Positions 44,968-53,666 of a DNA stretch of 64,000 nt are shown piece by piece (positions within the stretch are counted from its first letter, which is position 1; the number at the start of each line of letters is the position of its first letter). The notes under the pieces are model-generated. The model made no database searches, had not been told where the DNA came from, and saw only the letters and a list, made by a program, of their open reading frames with translations. A program made the position numbers and the translations under genes. The DNA is from JAAYYM01 sp964483155 (GTDB taxonomy: Bacteria > Bacillota > Clostridia > Lachnospirales > Lachnospiraceae). The stretch spans positions 29,632-93,631 of the forward strand of contig CAZAAC010000003.1 in the NCBI GenBank assembly GCA_964483155.1, read 5' to 3'.

Positions 44968-45519
44968 CTATATGAAGTGTCTTTGATGCTTTCCGAGTAC
45001 CTTGACACGAATATAACGGTAGGTTTCTTCCTCCCCTTTTTCATAAAACATTTTGAGGAGTCTTTCCAAAAGTGCTTTTGACTCTTTTTCCATAACAACA
45101 ACATCCCGCCCTCTGCTAAAATATTCATAGGGCGCTGCCTCTGTAAAATCCTTCCCTGCATATATTTTACATGCTGCCACTCTATCCACCAGCATTTCTA
45201 CAATATACTTTGTCGGCATTTTAACTGGTATAATTCCCTTTTTTTCGTCTGCGCTATAATCAAACCAGTACTCATAATGATGCTTATTCCTGCCTTTATG
45301 ATGTAGCCACGCAGTAGAATACCCTAGTTTTTCCCGCTCTGCGTTATTAGGGCTGCGATGTCCCTGATAATATTTTACTCCCACCATAAACTCTTCAGGT
45401 GAATATTTACTCAAATCATGTGTAATACCATTCCAATATAATCCTACTTTAAAGCATCCTCTTCTTACTTCTCTACGATGATATGTAATGGTTCTAAAAT
45501 GTCGCAAATAATTATTCAT
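44968..45519 (-). CDS. DUF5662-like protein, function unknown
   Basis: A 183-residue soluble protein with many conserved His, Asp, Trp and Tyr: GITHDLSKYSPEEFMVGVKY, HHKGRNKHHYEYWFDYS and MPTKYIVEMLVDR. This matches the group annotated DUF5662, sometimes called catalase-like by name only. The His/Asp arrangement (THDLSKY, HHxxxxHHxEYW) looks like a metal-binding helical hydrolase of HD type, which is inference. It is 30 bp upstream of the L,D-transpeptidase gene. Confidence 0.7.
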   Translation of the reverse strand: MNNYLRHFRTITYHRREVRRGCFKVGLYWNGITHDLSKYSPEEFMVGVKYYQGHRSPNNAEREKLGYSTAWLHHKGRNKHHYEYWFDYSADEKKGIIPVKMPTKYIVEMLVDRVAACKIYAGKDFTEAAPYEYFSRGRDVVVMEKESKALLERLLKMFYEKGEEETYRYIRVKVLGKHQRHFI

Positions 45520-45696
45520 ACTACCTCACCTTCATCATTATTATTGTTAATGTAATTCTTTTCCTAAATATTTATTATAAACGTAATTTATTTTTTTAAC
45601 AATTGTCACTTATACATCATATTCCAGAATGATATATTATAATTATAGAAATTTTATATAAATTGTAATTAATTCAATAAGAAAGGTCAATCTACT

Positions 45697-46974
45697 ATGA
45701 ATTCAAACAAATTGTTTCAAAAAGACTTTACATTAGTTGTCATTGGACAAATTATTTCTCTATTTGGAAATGCCATTATTCGCTTTGCATTACCATTATA
45801 TTTACTAAATCAAACCGGTTCTGCAGCTCTTTTTGGTATCGTATCTGCTTGTGCATTCATTCCTATGATATTATTAACTCCTGTTGGGGGGATTTTTACA
45901 GATCGTATGAACAAAAGAAACATTATGGTTGCACTAGACTTTACTACCGCAGCAATTTTAACCATATTTACAATACTTCTCTGGCATATGGATATGGTAT
46001 TGCTAATATTGATTACACTAATACTGCTTTATGCCATCGCTGGTGCCTATCAACCAGCTGTACAGGCTAGTATCCCTGTGCTCGCTTCACCGGAACAATT
46101 AATGCCCGCAAATGCTGTCATTAATCTAGTCAGCTCACTTGCTGCCTTGATAGGGCCGGTAATTGGTGGTGCAATCTTTGGTTTTTATGGTCTCTACCCT
46201 ATTTTATATATCGGCATTATTTGCTTTCTAATTTCTGCAATTATGGAGATTTTTATTAAAATTCCTTTTGTAAAATTACCTGCAGAAGCAAGTATCTTTA
46301 AAACTGTTGTCAAAGATTTGAAAATAAGTAAGCACTTTATCTGTAAAGAACAACCTGTTATTGCAAAAAGCATTTGGATTATAGCAGCTTTCAATATGTT
46401 TTTGAGTTCTCTCATCATCATTGGGATTCCCGTCATTGTAACACAGCGTCTTGGTTTCCCTATGCAGCTAGGCAATCAATTATATGGCTATGCACAAGGA
46501 TGTATTGCGGCAGGTTCCATACTTGGTGGCCTACTGACTGGTGTATTTGGCAAGAAATTAAATGTCCAGAACGCTTACCTTCTCTTGTTTGCCGATGCAC
46601 TGACTTTGATTCCCATTGGATTAGTACTTATGTTCAGTCCCTCCGCAATGCTTTCATACGGAGTCATACTAGTATGCTGCTTTGTCATGATGGTTCCTGC
46701 TTCCATCTTTTCTATTCAAATGCTTTCCTACATACAGCTTATCACACCACCCCATCTCATCGGGAAAATTGTATCCTGTGTTATGGCAGTTTGTTTATGT
46801 GCAAGTCCAATTGGTCAAGCAATGTATGGTTGGTTATTTCAATCAATTCCTGATAGGACTGCCCACATTTTCTTAATTGGTCCGTTCATCACATGTTTGA
46901 TTTCAATATGGGCAAAGTCTACTTTTGCAGAAATCAAACCCATCCTGCCAGAGATACAGTACCAAAATAGTTAA
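45697..46974 (+). CDS. major facilitator superfamily transporter
   Basis: A 425-residue integral membrane protein with 12 predicted helices. N-terminal LFGNAIIRFALPLYLLNQTG and loop 2-3 motif GGIFTDRMNKRNIM are typical of MFS drug-efflux-like proteins of the MFS_3/MefA type. AAAGG precedes the start. It is a single gene divergent from the DUF5662-like gene. The gap 45520-45696 is AT-rich with no promoter I can call. Substrate unknown. Confidence 0.9.
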   Translation: MNSNKLFQKDFTLVVIGQIISLFGNAIIRFALPLYLLNQTGSAALFGIVSACAFIPMILLTPVGGIFTDRMNKRNIMVALDFTTAAILTIFTILLWHMDMVLLILITLILLYAIAGAYQPAVQASIPVLASPEQLMPANAVINLVSSLAALIGPVIGGAIFGFYGLYPILYIGIICFLISAIMEIFIKIPFVKLPAEASIFKTVVKDLKISKHFICKEQPVIAKSIWIIAAFNMFLSSLIIIGIPVIVTQRLGFPMQLGNQLYGYAQGCIAAGSILGGLLTGVFGKKLNVQNAYLLLFADALTLIPIGLVLMFSPSAMLSYGVILVCCFVMMVPASIFSIQMLSYIQLITPPHLIGKIVSCVMAVCLCASPIGQAMYGWLFQSIPDRTAHIFLIGPFITCLISIWAKSTFAEIKPILPEIQYQNS

Positions 46975-46995
46975 TTATAACTTCTATCGAAATAA

Positions 46996-47032
46996 AAAGA
47001 GTTTCGCAGGGAAAGAAAAAGCGAAGCTCTTT
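46996..47032. terminator. terminator between MFS gene and metF
   Basis: AAAGAGTTTCGC pairs with GCGAAGCTCTTT (one wobble) around a 13-nt loop. A/T-rich tails on both sides suggest use from both directions. Confidence 0.75.
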
Positions 47033-47037
47033 ATATT

Positions 47038-47919
47038 TTAATGTAATGCTGCTATTCCATCACAAATTCGTTTGGCAATATCAGGGCGATTCATGACATA
47101 TATATGTACACCATCCACATCATGCGCCAACAAATCAACAATTTGATTTATGGCGTACGCAACCCCTGCGTCTAATAATGCCTTGTCATCGTTCTCATAT
47201 TTGTCCAGAATGATACGAAATTTATCTGGTAAAGATGCTCCACACATACCAACCATTCTTTCAATCTGGTTCCTATTTGTAACTGGCATAATTCCTGCCT
47301 CAATAGGCACCGTAATACCAGCTGCTCTTGCTTTTTTAACAAATTCATAGAACCTGCTATTGTCAAAAAACAATTGCGATATCAAATGAGTCACCCCTGC
47401 ATCTACTTTCTTCTTGAGATTCTCAATATCCTTATCCATATCTATGCTTGCAGGATGTCCTTCGGGATAACAGGCCCCGCTAATTCCAAAAAAACCTTTT
47501 TTCGAAATATATGCAACGAGATCATTTGCATGTTCAAAATCAGACTTTGGCACAACATCCTGATTCCTATCACCACGCAATGCAAGTATGTTCTCAATTC
47601 CTGCTTCTTTTAGTCCCTTCAAAAAAAGGTCAACTTCGTTTTTGTCATAATTCAAACATGTCAGATGTGCTACAGCTTCAGTATTGTACTTGTTTTTGAT
47701 TCTTCCTGCAATATCAATTGTAGGATTTTTCACTTGCCCTTCCTCACTTGATACAGCACTTCCTCCCGCTCCAAATGTCACACTTATAAAATCTGGTTTT
47801 AATGCACTTAGTTGTTCTAATAATTCGTCAATATTTCGAATTGCTGCCTCTTTCTTTGGTGGAAATATTTCAAAAGACAGAATAGGTCTCTTTTGTTTAA
47901 ACATTTCTGCTATATGCAT
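47038..47919 (-). CDS. metF: methylenetetrahydrofolate reductase
   Basis: Reduces 5,10-methylene-THF to 5-methyl-THF for methionine synthesis and, in some anaerobes, one-carbon metabolism. The 293-residue barrel has the family N-terminus PILSFEIFPPKKE, FISVTFGAGGS, HLTCLNYDKNEV, ALRGDRNQD, and LISQLFFDNSRFYEF. GAGGAGAG precedes the ATG. No SAM riboswitch was found in the 192-bp region upstream (47920-48111). That region holds a weak promoter-like TTGCTA-17-TATTCT on the minus strand and nothing else recognised. Confidence 0.95.
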   Translation of the reverse strand: MHIAEMFKQKRPILSFEIFPPKKEAAIRNIDELLEQLSALKPDFISVTFGAGGSAVSSEEGQVKNPTIDIAGRIKNKYNTEAVAHLTCLNYDKNEVDLFLKGLKEAGIENILALRGDRNQDVVPKSDFEHANDLVAYISKKGFFGISGACYPEGHPASIDMDKDIENLKKKVDAGVTHLISQLFFDNSRFYEFVKKARAAGITVPIEAGIMPVTNRNQIERMVGMCGASLPDKFRIILDKYENDDKALLDAGVAYAINQIVDLLAHDVDGVHIYVMNRPDIAKRICDGIAALH

Positions 47920-48111
47920 ACGCTCTCCTCATCAACTCATAACCACTTGCATTTGTATAATGCACTAAATCCATGGTTTTATTTACTTTCGTTTGTTTAC
48001 TTTCTATAATACTTTCTATCAGAATCTTATCTCTTATAGAATACCATTTCTTTTATTACCTAGCAAGGAAAAAACCACTCTGCTTCATCGTTTTATCCAG
48101 CGAAATTGATT

Positions 48112-50409
48112 TTATTCAACTCCCTTTAGGGCATCCACCATGTCAATAGTTTTTACTTTCCCCGATAAAATGGCATTTACAATTACAGACACTAAAAATG
48201 TACCTGCTACAGAATAGATATAGGACGGAAAAGATACCTCTGCAACCATATCCATAGTATCCGGCATTAATGTGCAGATTCCAACCAGCATCCCATATCC
48301 TGCTGGTAATCCTATTGCAATTCCAGCTGATGTAATCCAGATATTTTGTTTTTGCAAAATCCCACGTATTTTCATTGATTTAAAACCCAGCACTTTCAGT
48401 GTTGCAATCTCGCGCATCTTCTCTATAAAAGACAACACGCCAAGATTATATAGCACTATCATTCCAAGTATAGCTGCCCCCATAATCATAGAAGCAATCA
48501 TGATAATCATAACCTCCATACTATTATCAAAGGCAATTTTCATATCTGCAACGCTCATGACCGCCTGTATTTCATCCTGATCAGCCAGGCTTTGGGGCAC
48601 TGATTTGTTCGTTAACAATGATGTTGGCAGAAAAGCGTGTTCCAATCGCTCAAATGTTTCGCGCTTCATGGTGATGCCTTGTGCGCTCGGATCACGATAT
48701 ATCTGCGTGACTCTTGTCTTTTCCCACTCATCCTCTCCCATAATATGCCACTTCACATAATCACCTAAACCAATGTTGAGACTTTTGGCCATTTTATATG
48801 TTATTGCTATCCCATCAGATGTCAGCGAAATATTTTCCAGCTTCATTCCCTGATAGTGCATATAATTCCCTGTATCCAAAACCGTAAGTGTTCCTGTCTC
48901 TCTTGCTTCTTCAGACACAAACTCTACTGCATTTTCTTGTATCAGCTGGCCCTTATACTCTTTTCCATAATCTACAATCGTATAATAATCTGCTTCTTCA
49001 GAAAAAATGATTTTGCTCTGTGCTGTCATCAAATCTTGATACATCCAATCCAACATACTGATTACTGCATCATTACAGCCAAAGGCGCATAGCATAAGCA
49101 TAGTACACCCGCACACCCCTATAATTCCCATCATACTTCTGACTTTATTCCGTAGCACATCTCTAAAATTCCATTGTGTTGAAAAACTAAGGCGCAACCA
49201 AAATCTGCTCTTTTCTAAAGCTGTATGCGTGATCTTTTTTGGTGCTGCAGGTTTTAATGTGACTGCTGGAGGATCAATGAGTTCTTTTCGGCAAGCAAGG
49301 AAACTAACAAACGTCGAAATTAATATAGACAGTGCATTTGCTACAAGCGCTTTATCAGAAAGCACCGGATGCAGTCCTGGCATGATATAACTACCTTCAA
49401 ATGCCGAAAACACGAGTTTAGGTAATGTGATATACCCGACAAATGAACCCAAAACACTTCCCATAAGGCTAATCCAAAATCCATAAGAAACATAATGTCT
49501 CGTTATCACATTTTTGCTGAATCCCAATGCTTTTAACGTTCCGATCTGCGTTCTCTGATTTGCTGTCAGCCTTGTCATAGTTGTAATGATCCCCAGTACT
49601 GCAATCAATAGAAAAACAGCAGAGAACATCGCTCCCATAGATGTGTGCTGGCTAATTTCCGCATCAAACATCTGATAACTTTCGCATTGACTTCTATCCG
49701 TAATAACAACACTATCTCTATCAATTACTTGTTCGATTTTTTCTTTTAAAACACTCTGTGCTTCATCAGACTCAGATTCCAAATCCAAAATCATTTGATT
49801 ATAAACAATACTGCTCTTCAGCGGATAATGTACCTCAGATAGAAAAGCCACTCCATAATTGGAGTAATTAGGCATCATGGTTTCTTCAGCTGACAAATAG
49901 TATACATATTCTGGATGTTGTACAATCCCCTTTATGATACCATTAACCTCCATACTTCCAAGTGTAATCTGTAGCCTGTCACCTGGCGAAAGATTATGTG
50001 CCTCCGCAAATAATTGCTCAATCCATATTCCTTCTTCATCAGGTTTATAGGACTCCCCCTCTAACAGGCGAAAAGCAGATATCTCATTCGTCGTCAAAAA
50101 AACCGTCTCCATCGAATACTTTTCTCCTGAAAGTTCGACATCGCCATCTAGAATCAACCTTTGTTCAGCACGCTTTATGCCTCCAATTTCTTCTACTTGC
50201 TTCACTTCTTCTGAAGAAAAACCGTTTCCGCGCAACCATAAATCTGCAAGATTACACTCTCTATAGTATTCACTTGACGTTTCCATTGCTCCAGAAGCCT
50301 CCGAATCCATCCCCACAAAAATCCACATGCCCAAAAAAGACATTAAGAAGATAGAGATAAACTGCGTTTTGTTCTGTATCAAGTCTCTCCATAGTTTGCG
50401 AAATAACAT
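48112..50409 (-). CDS. FtsX/MacB-type ABC exporter permease
   Basis: A 765-residue permease with two FtsX domains. N-terminal TM1 (FISIFLMSFLGMWIFVGM), a large external domain, three helices (AVFLLIAVLGIITTMTRL..., then GFWISLMGSVLGSFVGYITL), a second TM and external domain, and three final helices (MIIMIASMIMGAAILGMIVL; GMLVGICTLMP-containing; YSVAGTFLVSVIVNAIL). The ATG at 50409 overlaps the TAA stop of the ATPase gene by one base. It is the third gene of an exporter operon whose leader resembles a metal riboswitch. The transported compound is unknown. Confidence 0.88.
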   Translation of the reverse strand: MLFRKLWRDLIQNKTQFISIFLMSFLGMWIFVGMDSEASGAMETSSEYYRECNLADLWLRGNGFSSEEVKQVEEIGGIKRAEQRLILDGDVELSGEKYSMETVFLTTNEISAFRLLEGESYKPDEEGIWIEQLFAEAHNLSPGDRLQITLGSMEVNGIIKGIVQHPEYVYYLSAEETMMPNYSNYGVAFLSEVHYPLKSSIVYNQMILDLESESDEAQSVLKEKIEQVIDRDSVVITDRSQCESYQMFDAEISQHTSMGAMFSAVFLLIAVLGIITTMTRLTANQRTQIGTLKALGFSKNVITRHYVSYGFWISLMGSVLGSFVGYITLPKLVFSAFEGSYIMPGLHPVLSDKALVANALSILISTFVSFLACRKELIDPPAVTLKPAAPKKITHTALEKSRFWLRLSFSTQWNFRDVLRNKVRSMMGIIGVCGCTMLMLCAFGCNDAVISMLDWMYQDLMTAQSKIIFSEEADYYTIVDYGKEYKGQLIQENAVEFVSEEARETGTLTVLDTGNYMHYQGMKLENISLTSDGIAITYKMAKSLNIGLGDYVKWHIMGEDEWEKTRVTQIYRDPSAQGITMKRETFERLEHAFLPTSLLTNKSVPQSLADQDEIQAVMSVADMKIAFDNSMEVMIIMIASMIMGAAILGMIVLYNLGVLSFIEKMREIATLKVLGFKSMKIRGILQKQNIWITSAGIAIGLPAGYGMLVGICTLMPDTMDMVAEVSFPSYIYSVAGTFLVSVIVNAILSGKVKTIDMVDALKGVE

Positions 50410-51113
50410 TACCAACTCACCTCATTTGCGCTAATCGGCTTAGCATTTTCGGTTATACTGCTGATATTACCATTTTTAACACGGAACACACGATTTGCCA
50501 TCTCCGCAAAAATACTATTATGTGTTACGATTACAACCGTACGATTTCGTTCTCTACTCATTTTTTGTAACAAATCTAGTACCTCACGCCCCGTTTCTGT
50601 ATCCAAAGCTCCCGTTGGTTCATCACATAGAAGCAGCTTGGGATTTTTTGCAAGTGCTCTTGCAATAGATGTCCTCTGTTGCTCCCCTCCTGAAAGCTGA
50701 GAAGGAAACTGATGCATGTGGTCCCCTAACCCAACAGACTCCAGTACCTCTTTTGGGTCAAGCGCACTTTTTTCTATATCCTTCATTAAAGCTACATTTT
50801 CATATGCTGTTAATGTAGGAATCAGATTATAAAACTGAAATACTACCCCAATATTTCGCGCCCTGTATTCCGTCAATTGATTATCCGAAAAATTTGTCAG
50901 GTCTTTATCTTCAAATAGAATCTGTCCTGATGAAGCTGAATCCATACCGCCAAGCAAATTGAGTAGTGTACTCTTTCCAGCCCCTGATGGGCCTAAAATA
51001 ACTATCATTTCACCCTCATTTATAACAAAATTTACATCCTTGAGTGCATAAAAAATGCGTTCTCCCATCTTATATTCCTTTGACACATTTTTAAATTCAA
51101 TTAATGGCTTCAT
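50409..51113 (-). CDS. MacB/LolD-type ABC exporter ATPase
   Basis: A 234-residue ATPase. Walker A ILGPSGAGKSTLLNLLGG, Q-loop VFQFYNLIPTLTAYENV, signature LSGGEQQRTSIARAL, Walker B LLLCDEPTGALDTE, and switch His VIVTHNS. This is the standard MacB/LolD form. The start at 51113 is 10 bp from the assembly gap, with GGTGGAATT directly before the ATG. It is translationally coupled to the permease gene. A fused frame with the upstream protein exists only because the 100 N keep the frame open. Confidence 0.93.
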   Translation of the reverse strand: MKPLIEFKNVSKEYKMGERIFYALKDVNFVINEGEMIVILGPSGAGKSTLLNLLGGMDSASSGQILFEDKDLTNFSDNQLTEYRARNIGVVFQFYNLIPTLTAYENVALMKDIEKSALDPKEVLESVGLGDHMHQFPSQLSGGEQQRTSIARALAKNPKLLLCDEPTGALDTETGREVLDLLQKMSRERNRTVVIVTHNSIFAEMANRVFRVKNGNISSITENAKPISANEVSW

Positions 51114-51122
51114 AATTCCACC

Positions 51123-51222
51123 NNNNNNNNNNNNNNNNNNNNNNNNNNNNNNNNNNNNNNNNNNNNNNNNNNNNNNNNNNNNNNNNNNNNNNNNNNNNNN
51201 NNNNNNNNNNNNNNNNNNNNNN
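51123..51222. other. assembly gap (100 N)
   Basis: Exactly 100 N, the usual placeholder for a gap of unknown size. It removes the C-terminus of the membrane-fusion protein and the intergenic junction with the ATPase gene. More sequence, even a further gene, could be missing here. Confidence 0.98.
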
Positions 51223-52445
51223 TCTGCTTCTATTCCCAAAATAATATCCTCATCTGGATTTTCAATATGAACCTCTGCTGTCACCTTTGCTTTGTCAGAT
51301 GTATCTTCTATCGCAAGACGCTTGATCTCTGTTACACTTCCACCATAAATATTGTCAGCAATTGTAATATCTGCCTTTTTCCCTATTTTAACCTTGCCAA
51401 TATCGTATTTTGACAACTCTACCTTTACTTTCAGATCTTCCGTATTTTCCATGGAAAATAAAGGGGTTCCTTTTGTTACTACTGCACCACAGTCTACAAA
51501 AACATCTGTTACAACACCAGTAAATTCAGCATCGACACCCTCTTTTGCACAAACCAAATTTTCTTCAGCTGTCTCTAAACTCAATTTTGCAAGTTCATGT
51601 CCTTTTACCAATTGTTCCTTTTGGTCTTCATTCAAAATTAAATTCTCGGAAGAAGCTGCATCCGCCGTAGCCTGCGTCCAATTACGAATAATATCCTCCA
51701 TCAGATTCGAATCATACGTAATATGCTCATTCTCCTCCGGCGTCATATTGTCACTGGGAAGTGTAGTTAGGTCTTTCTGTAATTTTGTGATTTCTACATT
51801 CAAATCAGCTATTTCTTTTGATAAATTCTTATAGGCATCTGATGTCTTATCTGTAATGCTTGTAAGTTCACTTGTCTTTTCTGCCGATGTCTTGCTTTTT
51901 TCTGCAATCGACTTCTCAATACTATCATACTGACACTTTATATTATATGCCTCAGCATATTGCTCTTGCGATATAGAATCGGCATCTCCACGACTCCATG
52001 CATACAGTATCTTATAGATTTCTTCATCCGCCTCCGCTTTATTATACTTTGCTGCATTTTTATCGCTTTCTTTCATCTTAGCACTTAATCCGCTTTCACT
52101 CATTTCGATATTTAAAAATGCTTCATCATACACTTTATGTAAGTCTGTCAATTCATAAGACAATATTCTACTTCCTGACTTGATAGCATCTCCCACCTCA
52201 ATCTCTATTTCGGAAACAGGCGCTGATACTCCTGCATAGTAGGTCTTTTCATTTTCCCCACACACCTTGCCTGTTGCACTTACTTTCTCTGCAACCGGAC
52301 CTACAGTAGCCACACTCGTCATATAAGACTGTGGTCTTTCAGAAAATCCTGCATAAACAAAAATGCATACTATAATAATAGACACTGCACTGATTACTTT
52401 TATAAAATCTTTCTTTCTTATAAATTCCTTTACCTTCTCTTTCAT
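51223..52445 (-). CDS. HlyD/MacA-like membrane-fusion protein, C-terminus lost in gap
   Basis: 407 residues are visible. One N-terminal membrane segment (VISAVSIIIVCIFVYAGFS), a first lipoyl/barrel half (VAEKVSATGKVCGENEKTYY), a long Glu/Lys-rich coiled coil with an extended hairpin (about residues 105-290), the second half of the lipoyl domain (GVVTDVFVDCGAVVTKGTPL) and the beta-barrel start (LKVKVELSKYDIGKVKIGKK). It is the adaptor of the ABC exporter. The ATG at 52445 follows GGAGGG. The gene is preceded by the riboswitch-like leader at 52502-52627, whose terminator sits 57 bp upstream. Confidence 0.85.
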
Positions 52446-52501
52446 TACTTTTCCCTCCACCATACGTTATAGCATATTTTATCATTATTCTCAAATTGTA
52501 T

Positions 52502-52627
52502 TAAAAAAGACTTATATACAGCAAATAAATGCTGTATATAAGTCTCGTTATTTAATATAAGCCAGGCTATTTCTAGACCATGATGTTGACTTATAACGTA
52601 GATTACGCTAACTACTCCCTCATATAC
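52502..52627 (-). promoter_or_regulatory. yybP-ykoY-like (Mn2+) riboswitch with terminator, upstream of the ABC exporter
   Basis: Read on the minus strand. A 9-bp closing helix pairs GUAUAUGAG (52627-52619) with CUUAUAUAC (52542-52534). Just inside is GGGAGUAG (52619-52612), the hallmark opening of the yybP-ykoY class. Then come AGUCAACAUC (52591-52582), a GAAA-capped hairpin, GCCUGG (52567-52562) and CGAGAC (52547-52542), at the spacing expected for that class; an inner UAUAAG/CUUAUA helix encloses the conserved loop. The 3' strand of the closing helix is also the 5' strand of a perfect 16-bp terminator hairpin (52508-52545) followed by six T. Ligand binding would therefore prevent termination (ON switch). 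Class assignment is from memory of the consensus; no search was run. Confidence 0.68.
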
Positions 52628-52633
52628 TATTTC

Positions 52634-52662
52634 AAAATATCACATTGCACCATTTTTGTCAA
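52634..52662 (-). promoter_or_regulatory. promoter driving the riboswitch leader
   Basis: Minus-strand TTGACA (52657-52662), 17-bp spacer ending TGA, TATTTT (52634-52639), i.e. an extended -10. Transcription would start near 52627, exactly at the first base of the aptamer closing helix. It lies 5 bp beyond the stop of the HD-GYP gene. A second possible promoter inside the leader (TTGAGA-17-TATAAC, 52466-52494) would bypass the terminator. Confidence 0.65.
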
Positions 52663-52667
52663 GTTCC

Positions 52668-53666
52668 TTAATCTGGGAAATCAATGCCGCTATCCATAAT
52701 TGTGAACATAATATCTACCAGACTTCCATCAAACTGAGAATTCTTCCCTTTTTTCAGCTCATCTCTGACAATGTGTTCTGGTAAACATTTGCGGTATGCA
52801 CTATCAGAAGTCATGGCATCATATGCATCTGCAATGCCCACAATCCTAGCACAGATTGGAATCTCTTCACCCTTAAGTCCTTGCATATATCCTTTTCCAT
52901 CAAAGCGCTCATGGTGATACAATGCTCCTTTTGCAACGTCTTTAATCATAGTAACATCTTTTAAAATAAATCCACCAATCGTAGTATGGGTCTTCATAAT
53001 AGCAAACTCTTCATCCGAAAGTTTTCCAGGTTTATTTAGAATCTCATCAGGAATTCCGATCTTCCCAATATCATGCAGTAGCGCAAGATTATACAAATTC
53101 ATAATGTCTTCATCTTCCCAGCCAAGTCGAATCGCTATCTCACGTGAATATTTTGCCACTCGTATAGAATGTTGTCTCGTGTATTCATCTTTGGCATCAA
53201 CAGTATTGGCAATTGCCATGATGGCTTGTAAACTGATTGCTTCTATTTCCTTTGTTTTCTGGCGCACTAAGCTTTCCAAATGATTTTTATAATCAGATAA
53301 TTCAATCTGCGTACCTATTCTTGCAAGCGCTATTTCAGGCACAAACGGCTTTGTAATAAAATCTACTGCTCCTAATTGAAAACCAGCCAGCTCGTTTTCC
53401 TTATCCGAATGTGCAGTCAAGAAAATAACTGGAATCTTATTTGTCTTAGGATTACTTTTAATCCTCTTAATTGTTTCATATCCATCCATCTCTGGCATCT
53501 CAACATCAAGCAGGATCAGGTCTGGAATAATTTTATCCAATAATGCGAGTGCTTTTTCCCCTGACTTGGCGGGAATGATTTTATAGGTATTTTCAAGCAC
53601 CTCACTTGCATATGTCAGATTAATAACCGTATCATCGACGACCATGATTACTTTTCTGGTATTCAT
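52668..53666 (-). CDS. response regulator with HD-GYP domain (c-di-GMP phosphodiesterase-like)
   Basis: A 332-residue protein. Receiver domain with VVDDT, phospho-acceptor in LILLDVEMPEMDG and Lys in ITKPFVPE. The HD-GYP domain from about residue 140 has LLHDIGKIGIPDEIL, MKTHTTIGG and HHERFDGKGYMQGLKGEEIP. The Pro of the GYP triplet is Met here. All metal-ligating His/Asp appear present, so hydrolysis of c-di-GMP is plausible but partner interaction through GYP may differ. Its ATG overlaps the stop of the lipid-kinase-like gene by 4 bp. It is last in the operon headed by the hybrid kinase. Confidence 0.92.
   Translation of the reverse strand: MNTRKVIMVVDDTVINLTYASEVLENTYKIIPAKSGEKALALLDKIIPDLILLDVEMPEMDGYETIKRIKSNPKTNKIPVIFLTAHSDKENELAGFQLGAVDFITKPFVPEIALARIGTQIELSDYKNHLESLVRQKTKEIEAISLQAIMAIANTVDAKDEYTRQHSIRVAKYSREIAIRLGWEDEDIMNLYNLALLHDIGKIGIPDEILNKPGKLSDEEFAIMKTHTTIGGFILKDVTMIKDVAKGALYHHERFDGKGYMQGLKGEEIPICARIVGIADAYDAMTSDSAYRKCLPEHIVRDELKKGKNSQFDGSLVDIMFTIMDSGIDFPD

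Noticed and set aside
46374..46853. Plus-strand frame of 159 codons inside the MFS gene
   Set aside because: Another frame of a clear 12-helix transporter; no ribosome-binding site.
47920..48111. SAM riboswitch upstream of metF
   Set aside because: The conserved core of SAM-I leaders is absent on the minus strand.
50409..52463. A single 684-residue fusion of HlyD-like protein and ABC ATPase
   Set aside because: The frame runs through 100 N. The ATPase has its own start and nearby GGTGG on one side of the gap, so two genes are annotated.
52466..52494. TTGAGA-17-TATAAC as the main promoter of the exporter operon
   Set aside because: It would bypass the riboswitch terminator and is weaker than the upstream promoter at 52634-52662. 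It is noted only as a possible secondary promoter.
52508..52545. Plain terminator of the HD-GYP operon
   Set aside because: Its 5' strand pairs with 52619-52627 in the aptamer closing helix, and a promoter lies between the HD-GYP stop and the hairpin, so it fits better as a riboswitch expression platform. It may also stop read-through.
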